64,000 bases of DNA, taken from NCBI RefSeq assembly GCF_002954775.1, contig NZ_PJME01000052.1, positions 1-64,000 on the forward strand, given 5' to 3'. How positions within the stretch are numbered: the stretch's first letter is position 1; every line of letters begins with the position of its first letter. Shown here in pieces: positions 51,042 through 58,862 of this stretch. This DNA is from Streptomyces geranii (GTDB lineage Bacteria; Actinomycetota; Actinomycetes; Streptomycetales; Streptomycetaceae). A program made the position numbers and the translations under genes. The notes below the pieces were generated by a model. It did not search any database. It saw only the letters and a program-made list of their open reading frames with translations, and was not told where the DNA came from.

Positions 51042-51635
51042 TTGGCAAGCGAAGAAGGCTTGAAGCGCTGCTCGCGGTGCAAGGAATCAAGGCCGCGAGC
51101 AGCCTTCGCCGGCAACAAGGCGGCCCGTGACGGGTTGCAGGCTTACTGCCGGGAGTGCTGGGCGCAATATCACCAGACCCGGCAGTTGGCTAAGGGAAAG
51201 AACGTACGACCCCGCGTGGAGACACCTGTGGGTCACAAGTTCTGTCGGAGCTGCGGTGAGGTCAAGCCGCACAGCGAGTGGCATCGCAATGCAACAGCGT
51301 CCGACGGTCTGTCCACGAGTTGCAGAGCCTGCCGGGCGAACAAGGGCCGTGCCGGTCATCTGAAGCGCCACTACGGCATGACCGTGGCCGAGCATGACGA
51401 GATGGTCGCCTCTCAAATGGGGCTCTGCGTGATCTGCCTGAAAGCTCCTGCCATTCATGTGGATCACTGCCACGAGACGGGTAGGGTCCGTGGCGTACTG
51501 TGCTTCAACTGCAATTCGGCCATCGGCAAGTTGGGAGATGATCCCGACGCTGTTCGTCGGGCTGCCGCCTACTTGGAAGGATCCCCGTGGAAGCCAACAC
51601 TCGTAGCACCGGGCGTCTACCGGCTGCCTTCCTGA
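51042..51635 (+). CDS. HNH/endonuclease VII-type nuclease between pup and prcB
   Basis: A 197-residue zinc protein with three Cys-x-x-Cys pairs or clusters in the N-terminal half (Cys-Ser-Arg-Cys near 10, Cys-Arg-Glu-Cys near 37, Cys-Arg-Ser-Cys near 68, Cys-Arg-Ala-Cys near 93). A recombination endonuclease VII-like HNH core follows, Cys-Val-Ile-Cys...His-Val-Asp-His-Cys-His-Glu-Thr-Gly...Leu-Cys-Phe-Asn-Cys-Asn, near 128-165. TTG 51042 is the only early start. The gene's last 49 bases overlap prcB. I recall a similar gene at this place in S. coelicolor, so it is not a recent insertion. Confidence 0.8.
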   Translation: MASEEGLKRCSRCKESRPRAAFAGNKAARDGLQAYCRECWAQYHQTRQLAKGKNVRPRVETPVGHKFCRSCGEVKPHSEWHRNATASDGLSTSCRACRANKGRAGHLKRHYGMTVAEHDEMVASQMGLCVICLKAPAIHVDHCHETGRVRGVLCFNCNSAIGKLGDDPDAVRRAAAYLEGSPWKPTLVAPGVYRLPS

Positions 51636-52432
51636 CGCCTGGGTCGTCGTCCTTCATGGACTTCCTGTCCGACCATCAGCCGGAGATGCTCCCGGGCAGG
51701 CGGCAGTTGCCGCCCACCCACGGTGCGGTCGAGGCCCCGCACGGCACGACCATCGTCGCCGTCAGCTTCCCGGGTGGTGTGGTGCTCGCCGGTGACCGGC
51801 GGGCGACCATGGGGAACGTCATCGCGCAGCGGGACATCGAGAAGGTGTTCCCGGCGGATGAGTACTCGGCCGTCGGGATCGCCGGCACCGCCGGTCTCGC
51901 CGTCGAGATGGTGAAGCTGTTCCAGCTTGAGCTGGAGCACTTCGAGAAGGTGGAGGGCGCGCAGCTCTCGCTGGAGGGCAAGGCGAACCGGCTGTCCACC
52001 ATGATTCGTTCGAACCTCGGTATGGCCATGCAGGGTCTCGCCGTGGTGCCGCTGTTCGCCGGGTTCGACGTGGACCGGGGGAAGGGGCGCATTTTCTCGT
52101 ACGACGTGACGGGTGGCCGTTCCGAGGAGCACGGTTACGCGGCGACGGGTTCGGGGTCGTTGTTCGCGCGTGGTGCGATGAAGAAGCTGTTCCGCCGTGA
52201 TCTGAGCGAGTCGGACGCGACGACGCTGGTGGTGCAGGCGTTGTACGACGCGGCGGACGACGATTCGGCGACCGGTGGTCCTGATGTCGCGCGTCGGATC
52301 TACCCGATTGTCACGGTGATCACCGAGGACGGTTTCCGCAGGCTCGATGACGAGGAGTCCGCCGAGATCGCCCGTTTGATTCTGGAGCGGCGTCTGGAGC
52401 AGCCCGACGGCCCGCGTGCCGCGCTGCTGTAG
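51587..52432 (+). CDS. prcB: 20S proteasome beta subunit
   Basis: PrcB forms the two inner catalytic rings of the proteasome. The 281-residue precursor carries a 53-residue propeptide; Thr54 in Pro-His-Gly-Thr-Thr-Ile-Val becomes the N-terminal nucleophile after self-cleavage. Catalytic partners follow in Gly-Asp-Arg-Arg-Ala-Thr and a Lys further on. The start Met-Glu-Ala-Asn-Thr-Arg-Ser matches the S. coelicolor protein as I recall it. GTG 51587 follows GGAAGGA and overlaps the nuclease gene, so translation is probably coupled. Confidence 0.97.
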   Translation: MEANTRSTGRLPAAFLTPGSSSFMDFLSDHQPEMLPGRRQLPPTHGAVEAPHGTTIVAVSFPGGVVLAGDRRATMGNVIAQRDIEKVFPADEYSAVGIAGTAGLAVEMVKLFQLELEHFEKVEGAQLSLEGKANRLSTMIRSNLGMAMQGLAVVPLFAGFDVDRGKGRIFSYDVTGGRSEEHGYAATGSGSLFARGAMKKLFRRDLSESDATTLVVQALYDAADDDSATGGPDVARRIYPIVTVITEDGFRRLDDEESAEIARLILERRLEQPDGPRAALL

Positions 52433-52496
52433 TGCCTTTCGTTGTTCAGGTGGTCCAGTGACTTCGGCAGATTCGACAGAAAGGGACGGATAACCG

Positions 52497-53234
52497 GTGT
52501 CGACTCCGTTCTATGTCTCACCCCAGCAGGCGATGGCCGACCGGGCGGAGTATGCCCGTAAGGGCATCGCGCGTGGTCGCAGCCTGGTTGTGCTGCAGTA
52601 TGCCGACGGCATCGTGTTCGTCGGCGAGAACCCGTCCCGTGCGCTGCACAAGTTCAGCGAGATCTATGACCGGATCGGCTTCGCGGCTGCCGGTAAGTAC
52701 AACGAGTACGAGAATCTGCGGATCGGTGGTGTGCGGTACGCCGATATGCGCGGGTACACGTACGACCGTGCCGATGTGACGGCTCGTGGTCTGGCGAACG
52801 TGTACGCGCAGACGTTGGGCACGATCTTCTCTTCGGCGGCGGAGAAGCCGTACGAGGTGGAGTTGGTCGTCGCGGAGGTCGGTGAGACGTCTGACGGTGA
52901 TCAGATCTACCGACTTCCTCATGACGGTTCGATCGTCGATGAGCACGGTTCGGTGGCGGTCGGTGGTAACGCCGAGCAGATCAGTACGTATCTGGATCAG
53001 CGTCATCAGGACGGCATGTCGTTGGCCGAGGCGCTGAAGCTGGCGGTTCAGGCGTTGTCGCGGGATACGAACGGTACGGAGCGGGAGATTCCGGCGGAGC
53101 GGCTGGAGGTCGCGGTGCTGGATCGTACGCGTCCGCAGAAGCGGAAGTTCAAGCGGATCGTGGGTCGGCAGCTGGGTCGGTTGCTGGAGGCCGACGGGGC
53201 GTCCACGGAGGCGGAGTCCGCCGAGGAGGAGTAG
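52497..53234 (+). CDS. prcA: 20S proteasome alpha subunit
   Basis: PrcA forms the outer rings that gate the proteasome and bind Arc. The 245-residue protein has the alpha-type N-terminal helix (Tyr-Val-Ser-Pro-Gln-Gln-Ala-Met-Ala-Asp-Arg) with Arg-Ala-Glu-Tyr-Ala-Arg-Lys-Gly-Ile-Ala-Arg-Gly, and lacks the catalytic Thr. The last 20 residues are acidic and ragged (Glu-Ala-Glu-Ser-Ala-Glu-Glu-Glu). GTG 52497 has AAGGGACGGA upstream. It lies 64 bases after prcB. Confidence 0.96.
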   Translation: MSTPFYVSPQQAMADRAEYARKGIARGRSLVVLQYADGIVFVGENPSRALHKFSEIYDRIGFAAAGKYNEYENLRIGGVRYADMRGYTYDRADVTARGLANVYAQTLGTIFSSAAEKPYEVELVVAEVGETSDGDQIYRLPHDGSIVDEHGSVAVGGNAEQISTYLDQRHQDGMSLAEALKLAVQALSRDTNGTEREIPAERLEVAVLDRTRPQKRKFKRIVGRQLGRLLEADGASTEAESAEEE

Positions 53235-53262
53235 TCGCCCGCCTGTTCCGCTGTTGTTGATT

Positions 53263-53295
53263 CGCACCCCGGTTGCCTTTGGCGGCCGGGGTGCG
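53263..53295 (+). terminator. Hairpin terminator of the prcBA operon
   Basis: A perfect 10-bp stem (53263-53272 with 53286-53295) and a 13-base loop lie between prcA and the convergent LacI gene. Confidence 0.75.
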
Positions 53296-53316
53296 GGCGT
53301 TGGTGGTGAGGGTGGG

Positions 53317-54339
53317 TCAGGGGCGGTTCGGGGGTGGGGCGGTGGAGCCTCGTACGACGAGTTGGACGGGGATGTCGCCCTGGGTGGGGGTGCGGCCGTC
53401 GAGGACGGCGAGGAGGGCCTGCATGCCGCGTTCGCCGAAGAGTTCGGCGTCGAGTCGTACGGTCGTCAGCTCGGGGTCGATGGCGGTGGCGAGGGCGAGG
53501 TCGTCGAGGCCGGTGACGGAGAGGTCGTCGGGGATGCGCAGGCCGAGGCGGCGGATGGCCTTGTAGGCGCCGGTGGCGAGTTTGTCGTCGTCGCAGACGA
53601 GGGCGGTGGGGTGGGGGAGGCCGGGGGCGCTGAGGGCGGCTGTGGTGGCCTGCTGGGCGCCCTCGATGGTGATGGGGGCGTGGACGGTGCGTACGTGGGT
53701 GCCGGGGACGGTGGCGAGGCGTGTGGCGAGTTCTCGGGCGCGTACGGCGAAGGTCCAGGAGGGGATGTCGGCGGCGAGGTGGAGGAAGTGGCGGTGGCCG
53801 AGGGCGAGGAGGTGGTCGGTGATCTGGCGTACGCCGTCGGCGATGTCGAGGTTGACGGTGGCGGCGCCGAGGCTGCCCTGGGGGTCGCTGTCGAGCATGA
53901 CGAGGGGGAGCTGGTCGCCGCGGATGGCGGTGAGCGCGTCGGCGGCCATGGAGGAGGCGAGGACGCCGTCCAGGGCGGCCTGGGCGGAGTGGAAGGGGTC
54001 GCGGGCGGGGCCGATGCCTTCGGGGGAGGGGTAGAGGACGACTCCGAAGCCGTGCTGGGCGGCGATACGGGCGGCTCCGGTGTAGACGCCGGCGAAGAAC
54101 TCGGTGGTGAGGACGGGGACGACGAGCAGGACGGTGCGGGTGTGGCCGAGGCGGAGGTTGCGGGCGGCGAGGTTGGGGCGGTAGCCGAGGTCGCGGGCGG
54201 CTTCGCGGACGCGTTCGGCGGTGGTCTCGGAGACCCGGCCGCGCCATTTGTCGCCGAGGACGAGGGAGACGGCGGCCTGGGAGACGCCGGCGGCCTGGGC
54301 GACGTCGCGGCTGGTGGGTCTGGTGCTGCCTCGGGCCAC
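53317..54339 (-). CDS. LacI-family transcriptional regulator
   Basis: A 340-residue regulator. The N-terminal helix-turn-helix reads Thr-Ser-Arg-Asp-Val-Ala-Gln-Ala-Ala-Gly-Val-Ser-Gln-Ala-Ala-Val-Ser at about 8-24, followed by the hinge Gly-Tyr-Arg-Pro-Asn-Leu-Ala-Ala. The rest is a sugar-binding-protein-like effector domain ending Arg-Gly-Ser-Thr-Ala-Pro-Pro. GTG 54339 has AAGGAG about 11 bases upstream. It is divergent from an MFS transporter across a small region with an inverted repeat and probably controls that gene. Confidence 0.87.
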   Translation of the reverse strand: MARGSTRPTSRDVAQAAGVSQAAVSLVLGDKWRGRVSETTAERVREAARDLGYRPNLAARNLRLGHTRTVLLVVPVLTTEFFAGVYTGAARIAAQHGFGVVLYPSPEGIGPARDPFHSAQAALDGVLASSMAADALTAIRGDQLPLVMLDSDPQGSLGAATVNLDIADGVRQITDHLLALGHRHFLHLAADIPSWTFAVRARELATRLATVPGTHVRTVHAPITIEGAQQATTAALSAPGLPHPTALVCDDDKLATGAYKAIRRLGLRIPDDLSVTGLDDLALATAIDPELTTVRLDAELFGERGMQALLAVLDGRTPTQGDIPVQLVVRGSTAPPPNRP

Positions 54340-54381
54340 CGGCGGGCTGCTCCTTCGTATGGACGTGCGGACTCGGCACAT

Positions 54382-54412
54382 GGTACGTATGACGGGCGAC
54401 GTTATACGTAAC
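54382..54412. promoter_or_regulatory. Putative LacI-family operator
   Basis: GGTACGTATGAC (54382-54393) and GTTATACGTAAC (54401-54412) are inverted copies matching at 10 of 12 positions with a 7-base spacer. They lie between the divergent LacI and MFS genes, 43-73 bases from the LacI start and 38-68 from the MFS start. The TACGTA cores and CG-centred symmetry suit a LacI-type repressor. Confidence 0.6.
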
Positions 54413-54449
54413 ACTTCCGGCGTCGCGGTTGACTGGGAAGGGCTGGATC

Positions 54450-55709
54450 ATGGCGTCGGGATACCTGGAGATCCTCCGGGCACGGCACGCGGTGCGGCTG
54501 CTCGTGGGCACCCTGGTGGGCCGCTTGCCGAACGCCACCGCGGCGATCGCGATCGTGCTGTTCGTGCGTGCCGAGGGCGGCACCTACAGTCTCGCGGGCG
54601 GGCTGGCGGCGGCGTACGGGGTGGCGAACGCGGTGGGGCAGCCGCTGCTGGGGCGGCTGGTGGACCTGTACGGGCAGCCGCGGATCCAGCTGTCGGGCGC
54701 GCTCGTGTCGGCGTTCGGGATGGGCGCGTTCGCGTTCGCGGGCACCGATCCGCTGCCGCTCGCGTATGCCTCGGTGGCCGTCGCCGGGCTTTTCACGCCT
54801 CCATTGGAGGGCGGTCTGCGGGCGCTGTGGCCCTCTGTCCTCCGTAAGGAGGACCAGGTGCACACGGCCTACGCGATGGACGCGGTGGCGCAGGAGGTCA
54901 TGTTCACGGTGGGGCCGCTGCTGGTGACGCTGTGCGCGTCGCTGTGGTCCGCGCAGGCCGCGCTGCTGGTGCTGAACGTGATCGGGGTGCTGGGGGCGCT
55001 GTCGGTGGTGCTGTCGCCGCCCTCGCGCGCGTGGCGCTCGGCGCCGCGTGAGGCGCACTGGCTGGGCGCGCTGCGCTCGCCGGGGCTGCTGGTGATGCTG
55101 GGGGCGTTCCTGTTCGTGGGGATCGCGCTGGGGTCGATCACGGTCGCCTCGGTGTCGTACGCGGACGATCATGGCGGGGACACGGTGTACGGCTGGCTGA
55201 TGGCGGCCGTCGGGCTGGGCGCCCTGCTGGGCGGGACGGTGTACGGGGCGCGGCGGTGGAGCGGGCCGCCCGAGCGGCGGCTGACGGTGCTGGTGGGGCT
55301 GCTGGCGGTGTGTTATCTGCCGTTGACGCTGATGCCGGGTGCGGTGGCGATGACGTTGCTGATGGTGCTGGCGGGGGTGTTCCTGGCGCCGGCTCTCGCG
55401 TGTGTGTTCGTGCTGGTGGACCGGCATGCTCCGCGGGGGACGGTCACCGAGGCCTTCTCCTGGCTCGTGACGACGTTCACGGTGGGCGCGTCGCTGGGGA
55501 CGGGCCTGGCGGGGCCGGTCGTGGAGTGGGGCGGAACGCTGTGGGGGTTCGTCGTGCCGGGTGGTGCGGGGGCGGTGTCGTTGCTGGTTCTGCTGGTCAC
55601 CGGGCGGGTGCTGGCGGTACCCGCGGAGGGTGCGGTGGTTGCGGTGTCATCGGAAAATGATCCAAACCGTGCTGCCGGATCCCGTTTCAGCTCGGGGCAT
55701 CAGGCGTAA
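54450..55709 (+). CDS. MFS transporter
   Basis: A 419-residue major facilitator with 12 predicted hydrophobic helices. The cytoplasmic loop between helices 2 and 3 has Gly-Arg-Leu-Val-Asp-Leu-Tyr-Gly-Gln-Pro-Arg, the usual MFS signature. The C-terminal 30 residues are hydrophilic. The substrate is unknown; drug efflux or sugar export are both possible. ATG 54450 has GGGAAGGG eight bases upstream; an in-frame start at 54429 overlaps that site. It is probably controlled by the adjacent LacI protein and ends 9 bases before pafA. Confidence 0.86.
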   Translation: MASGYLEILRARHAVRLLVGTLVGRLPNATAAIAIVLFVRAEGGTYSLAGGLAAAYGVANAVGQPLLGRLVDLYGQPRIQLSGALVSAFGMGAFAFAGTDPLPLAYASVAVAGLFTPPLEGGLRALWPSVLRKEDQVHTAYAMDAVAQEVMFTVGPLLVTLCASLWSAQAALLVLNVIGVLGALSVVLSPPSRAWRSAPREAHWLGALRSPGLLVMLGAFLFVGIALGSITVASVSYADDHGGDTVYGWLMAAVGLGALLGGTVYGARRWSGPPERRLTVLVGLLAVCYLPLTLMPGAVAMTLLMVLAGVFLAPALACVFVLVDRHAPRGTVTEAFSWLVTTFTVGASLGTGLAGPVVEWGGTLWGFVVPGGAGAVSLLVLLVTGRVLAVPAEGAVVAVSSENDPNRAAGSRFSSGHQA

Positions 55710-55718
55710 TGTTCAGTC

Positions 55719-57080
55719 ATGGACCGCCGCATTTTCGGGCTGGAGAACGAGTACGGCGTCACGTGTACGTTCAGGGGACAGCGGCGTCTGTCTCCCGACG
55801 AGGTGGCTCGGTACCTCTTCCGCCGTGTCGTGTCATGGGGCCGCAGCAGCAATGTCTTTCTGCGAAACGGCGCCCGCCTCTATCTTGACGTGGGATCACA
55901 TCCGGAATACGCAACGCCGGAATGTGACAACGTGACGGAACTCGTCACTCACGACAAGGCCGGCGAGCGCATCCTCGAAGGACTCCTGGTGGACGCCGAA
56001 CGACGCCTGCACGAGGAAGGAATCGCGGGCGACGTCTACCTCTTCAAGAACAACACGGACTCGGCGGGCAACTCTTACGGTTGCCACGAGAACTATCTGG
56101 TGGCCCGGCACGGGGAGTTCTCCCGGCTCGCGGACATCCTCATTCCGTTCCTCGTCACCCGCCAGTTGCTGTGCGGTGCGGGCAAGGTGCTGCAGACGCC
56201 GCGCGGTGCCGTGTACTGCGTGAGCCAGCGGGCGGAGCACATCTGGGAGGGCGTCTCCTCGGCGACGACCAGGTCCCGGCCGATCATCAACACGCGTGAC
56301 GAACCGCATGCGGACGCCGAGCGTTACCGCCGGCTGCATGTCATCGTCGGCGACTCGAACATGTCCGAGACGACGATGCTCCTCAAGGTCGGTGCCACCG
56401 ACCTCGTGCTGCGCATGATCGAGGCGGGCACGGTGATGCGGGACCTGACCCTGGAGAACCCGATCCGGGCGATCCGCGAGGTCAGCCACGACATCACGGG
56501 CCGTCGCAAGGTGCGGCTGGCCAGCGGCCGGGAGGCCTCGGCGCTGGATGTGCAGCGCGAGTACTACGAGAAGGCCGTGGACTTCGTCGAGCGGCGCGGT
56601 ATCCGCACGGGCACGGTCGCGCAGGTGCTGGAGCTGTGGGGCCGGGTGCTCGACTCGATCGAGGCCGAGGACCTGGACCGGATCGGTACCGAGATCGACT
56701 GGGTGATGAAGTACCAGCTGATCGAGCGTTACCGGGCGAAGCACAACATGACGATGTCGCATCCGCGCGTCGCTCAGATAGACCTCGCCTATCACGACAT
56801 TCACCGCAGGCGGGGTCTTTACTACCTGCTGGAGAGGAAGAACCAGGCCGCGCGGATCTGCAACGACCTGAAGATCTTCGAGGGCAAGTCGGTGCCGCCG
56901 CAGACCACTCGTGCGCGGTTGCGCGGTGACTTCATCCGGCGGGCGCAGGAGCAGCGCCGTGACTTCACGGTCGACTGGGTGCATCTGAAGCTCAACGACC
57001 AGGCGCAGCGCACGGTGTTGTGCAAGGACCCGTTCCGCAGTGTCGACGACCGGGTGGAGAAGCTGATCGCCGGAATGTGA
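55719..57080 (+). CDS. pafA: Pup-protein ligase
   Basis: PafA joins the terminal glutamate of Pup to lysines of target proteins with ATP. The 453-residue protein has the glutamine-synthetase-like fold. Gly-Leu-Glu-Asn-Glu-Tyr-Gly at 7-13 holds the conserved Glu/metal ligands, and Phe-Leu-Arg-Asn-Gly-Ala-Arg-Leu-Tyr-Leu-Asp near 47-57 includes the catalytic Asp. It lacks the Dop-specific loop. It follows the MFS gene closely but probably has its own promoter, because it is part of the conserved proteasome set. Confidence 0.96.
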   Translation: MDRRIFGLENEYGVTCTFRGQRRLSPDEVARYLFRRVVSWGRSSNVFLRNGARLYLDVGSHPEYATPECDNVTELVTHDKAGERILEGLLVDAERRLHEEGIAGDVYLFKNNTDSAGNSYGCHENYLVARHGEFSRLADILIPFLVTRQLLCGAGKVLQTPRGAVYCVSQRAEHIWEGVSSATTRSRPIINTRDEPHADAERYRRLHVIVGDSNMSETTMLLKVGATDLVLRMIEAGTVMRDLTLENPIRAIREVSHDITGRRKVRLASGREASALDVQREYYEKAVDFVERRGIRTGTVAQVLELWGRVLDSIEAEDLDRIGTEIDWVMKYQLIERYRAKHNMTMSHPRVAQIDLAYHDIHRRRGLYYLLERKNQAARICNDLKIFEGKSVPPQTTRARLRGDFIRRAQEQRRDFTVDWVHLKLNDQAQRTVLCKDPFRSVDDRVEKLIAGM

Positions 57081-57120
57081 CCGGCCGCCGGCCGGTCGGC
57101 GTGTGAACCGTGCGGGATCC

Positions 57121-57154
57121 CGGTGCCCGGAGGTGTTCGTGCCTCCGGGCACCG
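57121..57154 (+). terminator. Hairpin terminator after pafA
   Basis: A perfect 13-bp stem (57121-57133 with 57142-57154) and an 8-base loop lie 40 bases after the pafA stop. Confidence 0.8.
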
Positions 57155-57238
57155 GCGTGTCCTGTGCCGCTCAGTCCCGGGAGCGCGTAGGTCGTAGAGT
57201 GGCGGCCATTGTCCTCGCCCCCGATCCCAGTTGGACTG

Positions 57239-58222
57239 ATGAACTACAACACGAAACGACGCATGGTCGCGCTGCTGGCCGTCCCCGCCCTGTTGTTCAC
57301 CGCCGCGTGCGGAGCGGACGACAAGAAGAAGGACGACGAGGCGGTGGTGGGCGGTGTCGCCGAGGTCAAGGGGAAGGTCGGGGCGAAGCCCGAGATCTCT
57401 GTGCCCAAGGATGCCGAGCCGGCCGGGAAGACCGTGATCAAGACGGTTTCGGAGGGCAGCGGGAGTGCGATCAAGGCCTCCGACTTCGTCCGGCTGGACT
57501 GGACGGTCGAGAAGTGGGGCGGCAGCGAGGAGCTCGGGGGCACCTGGAGTGCCGCGGCGGCCGGTTCGACGGCCCGGCGGCAGTCCGTCGAGCAGGTCGG
57601 CAAGCAGAGCCAGCAGCTGCCCGAGAAGGTTCTCGACGTGGTGAAGGGCAAGAAGCCGGGCAGCCGGATCCTGGTGCAGGGCACGGCGGGTGACCTGATC
57701 GGCCAGAACCTGAACACGTCCTCGGGTCTTGCCGCGACGGACGTGCTGATCTGGGTGGTCGACCCGGTCGGTGCCGCGACCGTCGACGCGAAGGCCGAGG
57801 CCGAGGGCGAGCAGGCGGCCTCCGCGGCGGGTCTGCCCAAGGTGGAGTCCCCGTCGCAGAAGGCGGCGGTCATCACCATCCCCAAGGGGGCCAAGGCTCC
57901 CAAGGACCTTGAGCAGCAGGTGCTGATCAAGGGCAGCGGCAAGAAGGTCGAGGCCGGTCAGGGGCTGATCGCCCAGTACACCGGGGTCAAGTGGGAGGAC
58001 GGCAAGCAGTTCGACTCCTCCTGGGACCACGGTGGTGCCACCGCCTTCCAGATCGGCACCGGTTCGGTGGTGGAGGGCTGGGACAAGGGTCTGGTCGGCA
58101 AGAACGTGGGCGACCGGGTGCTCCTGGTGATTCCGCCCGCGCTCGGCTACGGCGCGAGCACCGGCAGTGAGCTGGCGAAGAACACGCTGGTCTTCGTGGT
58201 GGATATCCTCGGCACGGTCTGA
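57239..58222 (+). CDS. FKBP-type peptidyl-prolyl isomerase lipoprotein with two FKBP-like halves
   Basis: A 327-residue exported protein-folding factor. The signal peptide ends Thr-Ala-Ala-Cys near residue 22, then an acidic Lys/Asp-rich linker. The C-terminal half (about 215-327) is a normal FKBP domain with Tyr-Thr-Gly-Val-Lys-Trp-Glu-Asp-Gly-Lys-Gln-Phe-Asp-Ser-Ser-Trp and Val-Val-Glu-Gly-Trp-Asp. The N-terminal half (about 70-190) looks like a second FKBP domain with lost active-site residues. ATG 57239 is chosen; a TTG at 57209 is in frame. Confidence 0.85.
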   Translation: MNYNTKRRMVALLAVPALLFTAACGADDKKKDDEAVVGGVAEVKGKVGAKPEISVPKDAEPAGKTVIKTVSEGSGSAIKASDFVRLDWTVEKWGGSEELGGTWSAAAAGSTARRQSVEQVGKQSQQLPEKVLDVVKGKKPGSRILVQGTAGDLIGQNLNTSSGLAATDVLIWVVDPVGAATVDAKAEAEGEQAASAAGLPKVESPSQKAAVITIPKGAKAPKDLEQQVLIKGSGKKVEAGQGLIAQYTGVKWEDGKQFDSSWDHGGATAFQIGTGSVVEGWDKGLVGKNVGDRVLLVIPPALGYGASTGSELAKNTLVFVVDILGTV

Positions 58223-58278
58223 CCGCCCTCGTCTGTGAGACTGTTCCCGACGCAGGTCACGCAACAAGGAGAGATGAA

Positions 58279-58650
58279 GTGAGCATCGAGAAGCCCGAGA
58301 TCGACTTCCCCGAAGGCGAGCCCCCGACGGACCTCCAGGTCAAGGACATCTGGGTGGGCGACGGCGCCGAAGCGGTGGCGGGTCAGAACGTGACCGTCCA
58401 CTACGTGGGTGTCTCCTTCAGCACGGGTGAGGAGTTCGACGCCAGCTGGAACCGCGGCAACCCGTTCAAGTTCCCGCTGGGCGGCGGCCGGGTCATCAAG
58501 GGCTGGGACCAGGGTGTGCAGGGCATGAAGGTCGGCGGCCGGCGCGAGCTGACCATTCCGGCCCACCTCGCCTACGGCAACCAGAGCCCGACGCCGGCGA
58601 TCAAGCCGGGCGAGACGCTGATCTTCGTGGTCGACCTGATCGCGGTCTGA
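58279..58650 (+). CDS. Cytosolic FKBP-type peptidyl-prolyl isomerase
   Basis: A 123-residue single-domain FKBP. The core shows Val-His-Tyr-Val-Gly-Val-Ser-Phe, Phe-Asp-Ala-Ser-Trp-Asn-Arg-Gly, Val-Ile-Lys-Gly-Trp-Asp-Gln-Gly and Ala-Tyr-Gly-Asn-Gln, the active-site aromatic set. It has no signal peptide, in contrast to its neighbour. GTG 58279 has AAGGAG about 12 bases upstream. It probably shares an operon with the lipoprotein FKBP 56 bases before it. Confidence 0.93.
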   Translation: MSIEKPEIDFPEGEPPTDLQVKDIWVGDGAEAVAGQNVTVHYVGVSFSTGEEFDASWNRGNPFKFPLGGGRVIKGWDQGVQGMKVGGRRELTIPAHLAYGNQSPTPAIKPGETLIFVVDLIAV

Positions 58651-58761
58651 CGTTCGGCGTCACCGTCCCGTCCGATCGTCGTACGACAGTCGAATCTGAT
58701 CGGGATCAGGTCGGATCGTCGTACCGAACAGGTACGGGATTTGACCGAACTTGATCATCTG

Positions 58762-58789
58762 GGGTCCATGCCTGTCCGGGCATGGACCC
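58762..58789 (+). terminator. Hairpin terminator after the FKBP pair
   Basis: A perfect 11-bp stem (58762-58772 with 58779-58789) and a 6-base loop are followed by TCGGCTTTTGC. The region before it (58651-58760) has the 11-base word GATCGTCGTAC twice, at 58674 and 58713, but no gene. Confidence 0.78.
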
Positions 58790-58862
58790 TCGGCTTTTGC
58801 CGCGCCACTTCGGGGCGGTACGGTCATCCGTCTAAGCACCATAGGAAAGGCGAAGGGCGTCG

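Noticed and set aside
51042..51635. HNH gene as a recent homing-endonuclease insertion
   Set aside because: Its base composition matches the surroundings, it has no flanking repeats, it is translationally meshed with prcB, and I recall a homologue at the same place in S. coelicolor.
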